A program made the position numbers and the translations under genes. From the NCBI GenBank assembly GCA_022495005.1, contig JAGYXB010000968.1:1-64000 (forward strand): a stretch of DNA of 64,000 nucleotides, read 5' to 3'. The number at the start of each line of letters is the position of its first letter. Positions within the stretch are counted from its first letter, which is position 1. Under the pieces are notes generated by a model. That model saw only the letters and a program-made list of their open reading frames with translations. It had not been told where the DNA came from and made no database searches. The DNA comes from Rhyacophila brunnea. Lineage: Eukaryota; Arthropoda; Insecta; Trichoptera; Rhyacophilidae. Shown in pieces: positions 22,833 to 34,800 of the stretch.

Positions 22833-25800
22833 ATGTCGATTTTACTAGTTATCCTGTTTTCTTTTGCCATTTTCCGAGAGAGTCATGCCTTACCAGAGCA
22901 AGGAAAATGGGATAAAATTATGACCGAAGTGAGATACTACCCAATATTAGAATCCACCTGAGAATATTTTGCTTTTATTTCATACTAAAGTGACAACCTA
23001 ATGAATGACATTCTTCTTTCAGAAAAATAATGTTATCAGTATTCCGAAGTCACTGTACAAAGACTCACAATTGTTTATACAAGGTACGTTATAAACGAAT
23101 ACTCATTTTTAGCATATCCTAATTGCATACCTTATTTTTAGTATTTTTTATTTGTATTAATATTGCATGGTGACTGTGTCATAGAAATTCTTATACCCGC
23201 TTAAATATAGGTATGTGCTAATTCAAATGCGTCATATAGTACATTATAACTTCTAAATCAGTATGTGCAAAACATACCTCATAAATAAGTACCCATTATC
23301 GGAGAAGCATATAGTGGACTGTTTCCCAATTGGGATTTGCGAGGTAACATTAGGACTTCCAATACTGGGGTCTTGAGTGAATCATGCTAAGTACCCACGC
23401 ACGTTCTTGCTCGATGGTTTTACGCTTATTCGAACATGTCTCAACGTGTGTACTATCTCGCTCGATGCTTTTTTGTTCGATATCGAGCAAACGACTCGAT
23501 GTGAAAAAGATTCAAGGGCTGTAATTCTTGTTCTATGTTCGACAGAAATTCGTTCGAGCATGTTTCAACGTGTAGACAATGCTTCGTACATGTTCTTTTA
23601 TAAAATTCACATGCCTGTAAATTGCCCTCTGTTGTAACCGTGGTTTCACCCAGATTCTTCTACGTTTTCGTTTTTTAAACTTCTATAAATAAATATAACA
23701 TGTGACACCCGCTAAACACAGCAATAACTCGTCGTCCATGGCTCGAGACGCTTTGACTGTCTTGTGTCGAGCTGCTCCAGCGTGTGGGCGCAATGACGAG
23801 CATGCTTCCAAATCAACATGTTCGATCGAGCAAGAATGTACTTGTGTAGCTGTATTACTATTCACAGGTGGCCGCGCAGCTTAAGCGTCGGACTATCACG
23901 CCGTGGGTCTCAGGTTCGAATCCTGGGCCTGGCAAGTACACATATTGTTTTTCAATTTGTGTGTGAGTCAGGGTATGGACCTAATAGGTTGAGTAAGTGG
24001 CTGACATCAATTTCTCGTAAAAAACAAGATCCGTTAATAGAAACCTCTACTCTCTGGAGGCCCATATGATCCTATTAAGATCGGACATGGTCGAAAAAAA
24101 AAATTCACCTTATACCTGCCAAATAATTAAATCAATTTTATTAATAAATATATTATCATAATGTTGTTTTAATTTCAGTGACATGCGAACAACACCAGCT
24201 AGATGTGAATATCTCAATTCAATGGTTTCTAACTCAGATACAATGCTGGGAATATTTGTACCCTCAAAATGTAAGTCCAAAATATGATTTTCTAATAGTT
24301 GCAACGTTTTTTATGCTTAGGTATTAGGTACCTAAAAAAATATTTATAATACATAGTGGGTGCATTTTTTTATTTTAACTAAGCGCTTTCTGTTTTTTAA
24401 AATGATTTCTTTCCCCAAAAAAAAAACAATCACAATACGATCAGAATTTCTGCCAACAGTTGCCAAAAATTCTGTCTAGAATGGAAGTTAAATGATTTTT
24501 TTTTAGTTTTATCAGTTCAATCACTTTTTCACAATTCCGTCTAAAACCTATCTTAGGACATTTTTTTTTCTAATTATGCCAGGTGATACATTTTCTTCTA
24601 ACCTGCCTGTATTTTGAAAAAAGTTGGGTTGATATACTTTAAAATTCTGGATATCGTCGCTGTATTTTAAATACCTTCTAAGTATGTAGTTTAAGCAGTG
24701 GCGGCTCGTGGATATTATATCTGGGGGTGCTGCGGTTGATTAAAAATAAATGTTTATTTGGATTATATTTTACTATTAACACCAAAATTATTAAAATTAA
24801 ACATTAAATCTGTTTTTATTTCATACATAATTTTGAAAAACATTTTCTGAGAAAATTTATTATAACCAATAGAAAAAATCTTTTTGAAAAAAGTGAAATC
24901 GAACCCTGCATCTCCTGGGTTTACGTCCCGTCCGTTGCATTTACCTCTATGCTATAAGGCGACGTACTAATTGCGACAAATTTTAACTATTGGCCTTTTT
25001 AATACCTACTCATCAGCGTTCTTCTAAATCAAGCTACTTTGGCAATCGGTTTTTGTTTTATTAAATCAAAGTAGATACCTATTACTTCAATTACTAACCG
25101 ACGTCGTGGATTTCTCCAATATTTTTTATGATGTAACTTACTTGAACTTGCTAATAATTTATAATTAACTATTTCTTTTATTCAACGAATAATTCACAAG
25201 ATTTAAGAATGTAGGGGAGAGCAGGTAGAATTCGTACACTTTTTACTCTAAGCCATATAAAAAAAAAATTGTAAGCTATTTTAAAATAACTTCAATGCTG
25301 CTATATACCCGCCATATTTGGCTTTAACCGCCCGACCTCTTTGAACGTACGCGATACGCGCTCTGTGACGTAGCCCTGGCGCGCTAACCCGTATCACGTT
25401 CGCGCTTTAGAAAAAAATACATCTCGATGTCTACAAAACGAACGTGATACGCTTATGGGTTTATACATACATACAATTCACATACTCAGTTAATTCTTCA
25501 AGGTTAGTCGACGCGCGCGGTCGTTTGGAGACATTTCGTAAGGTTCATTCAACTTAGTACTACGAGTCAGGGGCGCGGTACATGCGTTTTAGTGCGTAAT
25601 TATTTTGAAGCGCGTTTTTTGTTTCCTGTACAGTTTTATTTGTTTTTTGTATGAATAATGACATTTATTTTTATGTGAATACTATACTGACTTACTTTTT
25701 GTGTGTGTATATTGATATTTATTTTTTATTGGTGACTTTGAACCCATTTATTTTACCAGTGAACTTTTTTAGTCAGTAAAACATGTCTAGTGAGAGTGAA

Positions 25801-28800
25801 TATGAGAATATTAGCACCTCCGGGAGTGATACCACAATAGATGACAACTCTTCGTCTTCGCAAGACGATGTAAGCGATGTCGAAGAAGACATTCCTACAA
25901 GTTCTCAGGAGTGGGTTGACATAAATCCGGAAAACGACATTTCGCAGCAGCCGTTTCAATTTACGGAAAAATCTGGCGTTCCCGAATTTATGAACAACTA
26001 TAAGGAGGAATTCGAATTCTTCAATTTCTTCTTTGATGAAAATCTTTTGAAGTTGATCGTGGAGCAAACTAACATATTTGCTGAGCAATTTATCAGTACA
26101 ACACCACATTCATCCAGCAGCCTCATAAGTTTATGGCATCCGACTACAGAAAATGAAATGAGAATCTTTTTTGTCATAATTTTAGTCCAAAGCATAGTAA
26201 AGAAACCAGAAGAAAAAATGTATTGGTCTAAAAATCCTGTATTTCTTACGCCATTTTTTGCTCGAACACTGTCATATAGGAGATTTATACTGATAAAAAA
26301 GTTTCTTCACTTTAGTAATAATTCCGAATATGATGAATCTTCACACCCCAATCCCAAACTAAATAAAATTTGGCCTGTCTATCAATATCTTCAAACAAAA
26401 TTCCAGGAAGGTTACATACCAGAAAAAAATGTAGCAATTGACGAGAGCCTTATGCTGTACAAGGGGAAACTAGGGTGGATACAATACATACCCCTCAAAA
26501 GATCCAGATTTGGTATAAAAACATATATGCTGTGCGAATCGTCGTCTGGATACATATGGTCCACAATAATCTACACTGGAAAAAATACTCTCTTTGATCA
26601 ACAATATCGAAACCTCCCTGTTACATCCCAAGTAGTTATGAGCCTAATGAAACCATTGCTGAACAAGGGCTACTGTCTTACCACGGACAATTTTTATACA
26701 TCGCCGGAATTAGCCGAGATACTCACTTCAAATAAAACTGACACATACGGGACTCTAAGATTTAGGCGTAAAGGTGTACCAAAAAATATTTCATTTCCAA
26801 AGAAGGTAACTAGAGGGTATACTAAAGCCTACAGAAAAGGAAAGTTGATGGTGATGAGATGGAGGGACAAAAAGGATGTATTTTTCCTTTCCACTATCCA
26901 TAGTTGCACCATGATAGATGTAGGCCAGGGTAAACAACGTCCTACTGTGGCAAATGACTACAATTTTACTATGGGAGGCGTTGACCGCGTTGATCAACAT
27001 TTGGCAATCTGCCCTGTTACGCGGAAACAGGGTAAGAAATATTACAAAAAATGTTTTTCCATTTGCTCGAACAAGCTTTGTGGAACGCATTTGTTTTATA
27101 TAAAAAGAACGGGGGAAAAGGAAGTAATTCGAAATTTAGGGTGAAAGTAATTCATCAATACTTAGAAAAATATCACTCGCCAGAATTTTCAGCGAAAGGA
27201 GGAAGACCATCCACAACTCCAAACCCATTACGTCTTACTGAGAGACATTTTATTGATACAATCCTGCCAACGCAAAGTAAAGCAAATGCAACGAAACGCT
27301 GTGTTGTTTGCTGTTCCAAAACGGATGATAAAGGGAAAAAAGTGAGGAGAGAAACGAGATATTATTGCCCCGACTGTAATGTGGGCCTGTGTATCCCATG
27401 CTTCAAGATATATCACACTAAGAAAATTTTTTAAAATATTCTATACTGTATCATCAGCCGGGTCAATCCACTGCATCATGAAGGCCTCCCCAAGCTTCTT
27501 CCAACTCTCTCGGTCCTGTGTCGTTATCAATCAAACATGAAATACTGAAATAAAATCCCACCCAAAGCAAAGAACCACCCACCAAAATAAGAAATAAACC
27601 CAAAAAAAAAAATCGCTGCCACGTATTTCCGCCGAATTTTATCAGTTCGTCAATCCAGCGGCTTTTAGGGCGATCCTATGGCCATTTCGTGCCCTTTGGG
27701 TACCACTGGATGACGGCATTTGTCCAGCGCCCGTCCTTTCGGCGAGCAATGTGCCACGCCCATCTCCATTTCAACTGTTTGGAAACGTCTATTATATCGC
27801 GTACTCCTGTCTGCTTCCTAACCCAGGTGAGGTTCTTTTCTCTATATATATATTTCTATAAACCCTTATACGTATAATTTTTACAAAAGTAATATATTAT
27901 TTTCAAAATATTTTTATTACTACACTACAAGTTTCCAACCCCTGATGTAACACACTAAGGAAAAATAAAATATATGCTTGATATATTTCTGTAATCCCTT
28001 TTATGTATAATTTTTACACAAATAAAATAATATTTTCAAAATATTTTTACTGCTACACCACTAGTTTGCAACCCCTGATAAAATGAATCTAATCTAATCT
28101 ATTGTAAATGCATCTATTTCAACAAAATATTGTCAGATATGGATGAGGACTAATATTGTTTTCGTATTACAAAGGTAAAAAAAGGTGACTTTTTTTTACC
28201 CATTTCTTGGAAAATAACTAAGAGGTAGGGCGGTTAATAATAGTGAAGTGTAGTTTAGATACTAACCAGCATGGCGAAGCTACCGTAATTTTTTCTGAAA
28301 AATGGAAAACGTACGAAACTACCCCACACATGGGGTAGCTTCGTACATAGTGTGGGGCATATTCGTACATAATGGGGAACCTTCGTACAGTCAAAGAAAA
28401 TGCTATTTATTCAATGTAATATAATCATGTATTGAGATCAAAGTTAACACATAATCAGCCTTCATGTAGTAATAATTAACAGTTATTGTTTTTAAAGTGC
28501 TTATAACTACATAGTCATAAAAACATAACACTTTTATTTATTTTTTTGTTAATAAAGGAACGAATAAATCAACATTATAAAATTTACCATTAGAGTAATA
28601 GGTCTTAATCTTATGTAAGTATTTAATAGTTGTACTGTCCAACATTATACATAGATAGGTCTTCTTTGAAGCTAAATATGTGGGCTGTTCTTGCTGTAAA
28701 AGCAAATTTTGATAGCGGCAATATACATACCACATCTGATATGTAAACTGTTCCTTCATCTTTGGTAGTGGGAAGACAAATTTCCAGGTATGAAACTTCT

Positions 28801-31800
28801 TCCTCAAAAATGAAACTTTGTATTCAATGGGACTATATTTTTAAGCACCTGCCCAACATAATATAAAACGGTTTTTTTTTCTCGAACTTTACTATCACAA
28901 AGCTTTCTTCTAACGTAACGTAACTGGAGTTTCATTCTCAGTATCCGATCTTCAGACGTCTCTTGACGGGAGAACAAAAACGTTCTCTTACACTCATATT
29001 AGCCTCATCCTCACAATCAGTCTCATCCTCACAATCAGTTTCATCCTGACTATCAGTCTTTACAGTTTTATTTTGCCTCTTTGGTTTAGTTGTCCCAGAA
29101 GTTTTCTTGTCTCTTTGTTTTGGTTCTTGTATCTCCTTAGCCCTTTTTTCCTCTCTTGCTCTTGCTTCTTCAACTTTTTTGCCTTTTCTATTTCTTTTAG
29201 TCTATTTTTTCAAGGGTATCTGTATATATTCTCGATTTTCCTGGCAGTTTTCCTTCCTTTGACTTTTTTAACGTATTTCTGTCCACTCTGGAATAGGGCC
29301 GGATAATTTCTGGAGTTATTAATCCTACAGTTGATGAAGATACAGACGCAGTTGTAGGTGATAGCAAGGAGGGTGATACTGGCGCTGAGCTCCGTGGAAG
29401 ATCTTGTTGAGTAATCTCTGTTTCTGCAGGTGGAGTTTCTGGCACATTGGTATCTTGGCCCTCTGTATAAGTTGATTGTCCACCTTGCGTGGATTCTAAC
29501 TGCTGCATCTTCATTGCATCTTCGTCAACCTCTCCTGTTCTTGTCCCTTTTTTCACATATATTCGCGGCATGGTTCTGTAACAATAATATTTTTGGTAAA
29601 CAATCTTTCTACTGCCACGCAGTTAGGAATGGGGTGCATTCGTACAGTACGAATCTACCCCACTAATAACTGCACGAAGGTACCCCAAACAGAGAAATAA
29701 ACAAATTAATTGAAAATGAAAATAACCGTTATAGTTAGCCTAAAATGACTATTTACATATTAAACGAAGTTATCACTTCATAAACTATATTAAATCACTT
29801 ATATCATTTACGCAAAATTTATAACAGCTAAGCGTGTTCAAAAGTGAATACAAAAAATACTTACGTAGAGCGAAAACACATATCGGCGTGCTCCGTCGAA
29901 GCCGTTGACCGCACTGACGCCCTGCCCCGCGGTTACACTATGCGTATGAGCGAGAGTCACGCACACAAACGCGAGCACTTCAATGAATTGGATAGTGAAG
30001 ATATCACCACTGTACGAATGCTCCCTGTTTACGAATCCTACCTGCTCTCCCCTACCATTCTGATTATTGAACATACATAATTTTGAAAAACACTTTCTGA
30101 GAAAATATATTATAACCAAAAGAAAAAATCATTTTTATTTCATTTTAAAATTGATTCTTCTGTCTTTTTTCCTTGAAAGGAGGTCTATTACATTTTAGTT
30201 GCTCTCAACAGCTGTCGCGCTCAGAGCCGCTATACCCGACAACGTTTGCAACACGAAAAAATACTGTCAAAGTGGCAGTACCAGACTAGCTCCAAGCTGC
30301 GAGCCCTGCTCCCCGCGCCCCTCCTTTGCCCATCGAGCATATTCCAGAGAAAATGGTACTGCGTAAAATCACGCGATGCGTCACTTTTCTGATATTAGTA
30401 TCGCGGTGTATGACAATTATTGCATGTATCGGTGTGCGGGCGAGCTTGACACCCTTAAATAATATTGATTTGATCTAATTATTGATTGAATATACATAAA
30501 TTTATGTATATTATAATATTACATTTTTCTCAATTTGCTTGGGGGTGCTGCAGTTCCGCAGTGCATATGGACGAGCCGCCACTGGGTTTAAGTCGTATTC
30601 TGAGATAATCGAAAAAACTTTAAAAAAATAATCGTAAATGATACATATTATGTTTTAAATTTTTTGTAGATCCTAATCATAAATTAAAATTGGGTAATCA
30701 TATTTTTTTTGTAATATACAGCGACCATAATGTGTATCCAGAAGCATTGTCTTTTTATCGGTACGATCCAGAGCCAAACGGGTCAGTGCCTTTTGTCGTT
30801 CTACAATACTTTCAAATGGCAGTATTATTTTCGCGCATACCAAATGTGGTACTCGTGACGTAGATTTGCCCCCCCTGCGATAAATTGTAGAATATATTTT
30901 GCAATAGTTAGGATAATGGAGTATCGAACTAGTAATATAAAACGTGGGCGCAATTCCCAGCTGGTTCCCACTACTGATTTTTCAATAAAATTATTGTGAA
31001 AATTAATACCATCAATGAAGGGTATTTGACGGAGAGTGAATTAAGATTTTAATCCATTTAAGTTTTGTAAGGCGGTCCTCGACTTTCAAACGTTCTACTT
31101 TCACATAATTCACTATTTCGTACATTTCTTAAAATTTTGATATTTGTTGATAATGCAGAAACTGTGCGCTTCCATGCAGTCGCTCCTCTCTCCTCAGCTC
31201 CTCGTCACCTTCTCAAATACGTAAAAGGGTGGTATCCAACTATCTCTTGACAAGTTTATAAAAAAAACACCTGATTGCTAATACGCCTCATTAACTTTAT
31301 TATACCCATCGATAAATAAATTTACACCCCTCTACTTTCGAACATTCAACATTCGAACACGTTTTCAGGAACCAATTACGTGCGAAAGGAGAGGGCCGCC
31401 TGTAATCCATTTTTATCATTATTTGATCCGGGTTTCGTATTTCGTTGTGTTGGGCACTATGGATAGAAGACCAACAATATTGAAAATGTGAATTATTAAA
31501 ATAACAAAATTCTATTATTATTGAGAACAAATACAATTCTGTAATGCTTCTAAATTCAATGGAAAATGTGTTTTAAAAATAAATTACGTCATGCAATTGA
31601 TTATCAGGTACTTACTGATTTTTTTATTTCCATTATTTAATCAGATAAGGCCAGTACTCGTTGAGGACGCAGCTTTTTACGCTATGTAAATAATTTAACA
31701 CAGTTCTGTTTATAGATAAATTCAAAATCCTTGTAGAGTGACAATGTTTAAAATGATTTACGTACATTTTACACCTAAAGTCGATAACTAAATAATTTGT

Positions 31801-34800
31801 TTTGGTGTGTTTTGATAAATACATTTTATTAATAATAAATTTTTAATTATCTGTTGGTTAAATTACTTTATACAATATAAATGATTGCAACAAAATTTGT
31901 AATGTAGATTACATACTATGTAGTATATTTTTTTTTCATTACATAAATCATGTTCATCATAAATCCACTGCTAGATGAAGGCATTTCCTAGCTCATCATT
32001 TGCCCCTTAGCCGGCTCGCACATCTAAACTCGTCTCATATGAACATGTTGCATATGTCAATTTAACGTAGTTGTTATTCACAAATCACACGTTACCAAAT
32101 GGAGCTCTCTCCTCGGGAACTGCTGGAAAGCGACATTTTAGTTCACAATATACATCTGTGGGTCTATTCTATACTTATCGAACACTAAATTGATAAATAG
32201 TATCAAACTTAGGGTAGGTTTGTATCAAAATATTAGCACTTATTGTAACAATTACACGAAGCTGGTTTTTATTGTTGCAATAAGTGCCATATTTTAACAG
32301 CAGCAAGATAGGTGCTGTTAAAATATAGCATTTATTGCAACAATAAAAACCAGCTTCGTGTAATTGTTACAATAAGTGCTAATATTTTGATACAAACCTA
32401 CCCTAAGTTTGATAATATTTATCACTTTAGCGGTCGATAAGCATAGAATAGACCCACTGGTGTCATTAGCAACAAATTTCACGCTATTCATAATGTATAA
32501 GTATAATGCATAACAACCGCCTTCCCCGGTGGCAAAATTAAAACAAGTAACACTGACAGGCGTTAAATAAATACGTATAATAAAAATTGTGTAATAGTTT
32601 TGAATAAATCTAAATTGTATTGAATACTGATTATTAATTTCGAGCAATTATCAGTGGTAGGCGGATTTTGAAAAATTGACATCGATAATCAATGAGAAAT
32701 TTGTAGATGTTACCATTTCAATAAATAATAAAATAAGTGCTAGGGACTTTGTATATGCGGCACCGTTGGCAACTTATCATTTTTGTTAGACATTACATAA
32801 TTATTTATAGATATAAATTTATATCAGTTGTTATGTGTAAAAAAGATATTAACTACTTACAAAGTATACAATATTAATACAAAAATGTATTTTATAATAA
32901 AACAACACAATATTTTGTTATCACTGAGAGCAATATTAATTATAACATACAGTAGGCCCTCGGTTATCCAGCACCCATATTTTTTTACCTATGCTGGATT
33001 GTCGGAAATGCGGATTGTTGGATTTCTATAGGAAATAATAAATAATCTGTCAAGGTCGGGCACCGAACTGCCGAGCGAATGGCTCTCTGCTCTGTAATCC
33101 AGCAGTTTAATGTGAAACCTGCCGAATTGGTCAACGCCGGATTACCGAGCCCCTACTCTCCTTATGAGGAGGATCAATACAACTCTCGCCGGTGTCCCTC
33201 TGACACCGCCATCGAGAGTGGAGGGCGTGAGCTACAGAAAAACTGTATCTGAGCTGGTCTACAAGACCGCATATGCGGCATGGCAGGCGAGATGGGTGGC
33301 CTCCTCTAAGGGCCGCCAGACTTTTCTATACTTTCCAGATGTCTCGGCGAGACACATGACGAGGAGACTGGTGCCTACCCACTGGACTAGTCAATTCATG
33401 ACTGACCATGGAAACTTTGCGGCCAAACTGCAGGGGTTTGGTTTGGCAGGACATGGGTCGGGTTGCTCATGTGGACACGACCAGCAGGACGCAGAGCACG
33501 TCCTGTGGGACTGTCCACTTATGGGCCCCGAACGAGCGGAGTTGTTTGCCCGGGTCCGACCCCATTCGGGCCCAATAGGACACGCGCGGACATGGTGGCA
33601 ACCGAGGCCAATTTTGCGGCCTTTACTAAATTCGCCAGAGCGTACGGGGGGCGGGACACTCTCGACTCCCCTTGCGACTCTTCAAACTAAAGTCACTCTG
33701 ATAGTTGCCATATAAATTAACATCATGCATTCGCACTTCGGTGCAAGGTTGCATCACCAGTCTCGTGCGGCTCTGCTCGGGACAAAATGAGGGCTTAAAT
33801 TCTTTGATCTGGCACACGTAAGGGTTATGTTAGCCGGCCGCGTATGACGTGGCTGCATATACATAACGGGAGCGGAGGTGGGAATTTTACACACCATGTA
33901 CATGTTTTTTTTGTAAAAACTGCAGTAAAATAATTTAAGTTAACGCAATCTAATACGGTCTTGGCAGAAGATGAATGTTCTGGCTCAAAAATCTCAGACT
34001 GATTTGAGTTTGGCACTCCATCGCTGTTTAGAGCAGCGACAGACAGACCGAAATCATCGCCAACTTCCGATAATCTATATGGCTTCTATGGGCTATATTA
34101 ACCCGTACACCGCGCTGGATTTGTAAACATGTCTAAAAGAATCAAGTCTACGTTGCGATGACCCTTAAACATGTCGGAAATTATTTAAAATCAAATTTTG
34201 TCACAGTTAATCAATAAATTATAAAATAATTGGCGCACGTTGAAAGAATTAAGTGAACAAAGCTTTGAACGTTTACCTGCACATGACATTTGTTTTTTAA
34301 ATCATATATTACTACCGACCATTGTTTCTAGAATTTTTTTATCATGTTTGGAGTAGTAATTAAAAATAAACTTTATAATATGTAGAAAAATAATTAACAG
34401 TACTCTCATTGTAGAGCTGCACATGTGTGAATGTTTTCCCGTCTGCAGAGATGGTCAATTGCTGGCAGTTATAAGTGAAGTAGTATCCGTCAGATTTTCA
34501 TTTCATGCAGAATGATAGAATGACTTGCATCAAGCCTGGCGATACTCAAGCAGAAACCAGAAGATTCAGCAGGCTTTTGGTGACAATGTCATTAGTATCA
34601 CACAAATTAAGGAGTGGTACAGCTGGCCCAAAGATGACTGCACGATGGTGGAAACGATTTATGTTCTGGTAGGCTCTTAAGAAACTAAAATGACGAGGTT
34701 ATTGATTATGGTCATGAAGGACTCATGTCATTCAGACCTTCTTGGCCAAATACAGTACTTCTGTAGTTCGTCAGGCTCAATACTTTCCCGAAATGGCTTC

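Larger units (their letters stand above)
25328..28233 (+). mobile_element. piggyBac element B, 2.9 kb
   Basis: TTAA lies on both sides (25324-25327 and 28234-28237). The terminal inverted repeats are CCGCCCGACCTCTT and CCGCCCTACCTCTT. It has a promoter-like GC-rich left end and the transposase at 25783-27434. A foreign LINE fragment and a ~140-bp tandem repeat lie between the gene and the right end. It is inserted in the left part of the pogo-like element. Confidence 0.88.
25214..30052 (-). mobile_element. pogo/Tigger-like element, internally deleted and carrying piggyBac B
   Basis: The ends are GGGGAGAGCAGGTAGAATTC and (reverse complement) GGGGAGAGCAGGTAGGATTC, each flanked by TA. Motifs of the form GGGG...TTCGTAC recur inside (near 28325-28390 and 29630-29670), as subterminal transposase sites often do. 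Net length without piggyBac B is about 1.93 kb. It encodes the shortened transposase relic at 28640-29571. Confidence 0.7.
24696..30584. mobile_element. hAT-like element enclosing a nest of other elements
   Basis: The ends are CAGTGGCGGCTCGT and (reverse complement) the same 14 bases. 8-bp flanks AGTTTAAG (24688-24695) and GGTTTAAG (30585-30592) match at seven of eight. GGGGGTGCTG lies just inside both ends, in direct orientation. Removing the pogo-like insertion leaves about 1.05 kb without a transposase. An ~65-bp stretch (AATTTTGAAAAACA...) occurs twice in the same direction, at 24820 and 30068, on either side of the insertion. That is unexplained by a simple hAT and may reflect two merged copies. 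Confidence 0.65.

Noticed and set aside
24890..24968. A functional tRNA gene on the minus strand
   Set aside because: A- and B-box-like motifs exist but acceptor and T stems do not pair. It is better read as a SINE head.
29838..30119. 78- and 93-codon frames near the right end of the pogo-like element
   Set aside because: No recognisable domain; they overlap the element's terminal repeat.
30722..30782. Candidate TMEM87A exon (DHNVYPEALSFYRYDPEPNG) with an ACAG acceptor and a GTCAGT-type end
   Set aside because: It would need phase 2 on both sides, but the neighbouring exons (24270 and 35783) join each other in phase 0. Inserted as is, it gives a stop at its third codon. The gene without it already has the expected length. 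An assembly error or an unusual splice could rescue it, so it may deserve a look.
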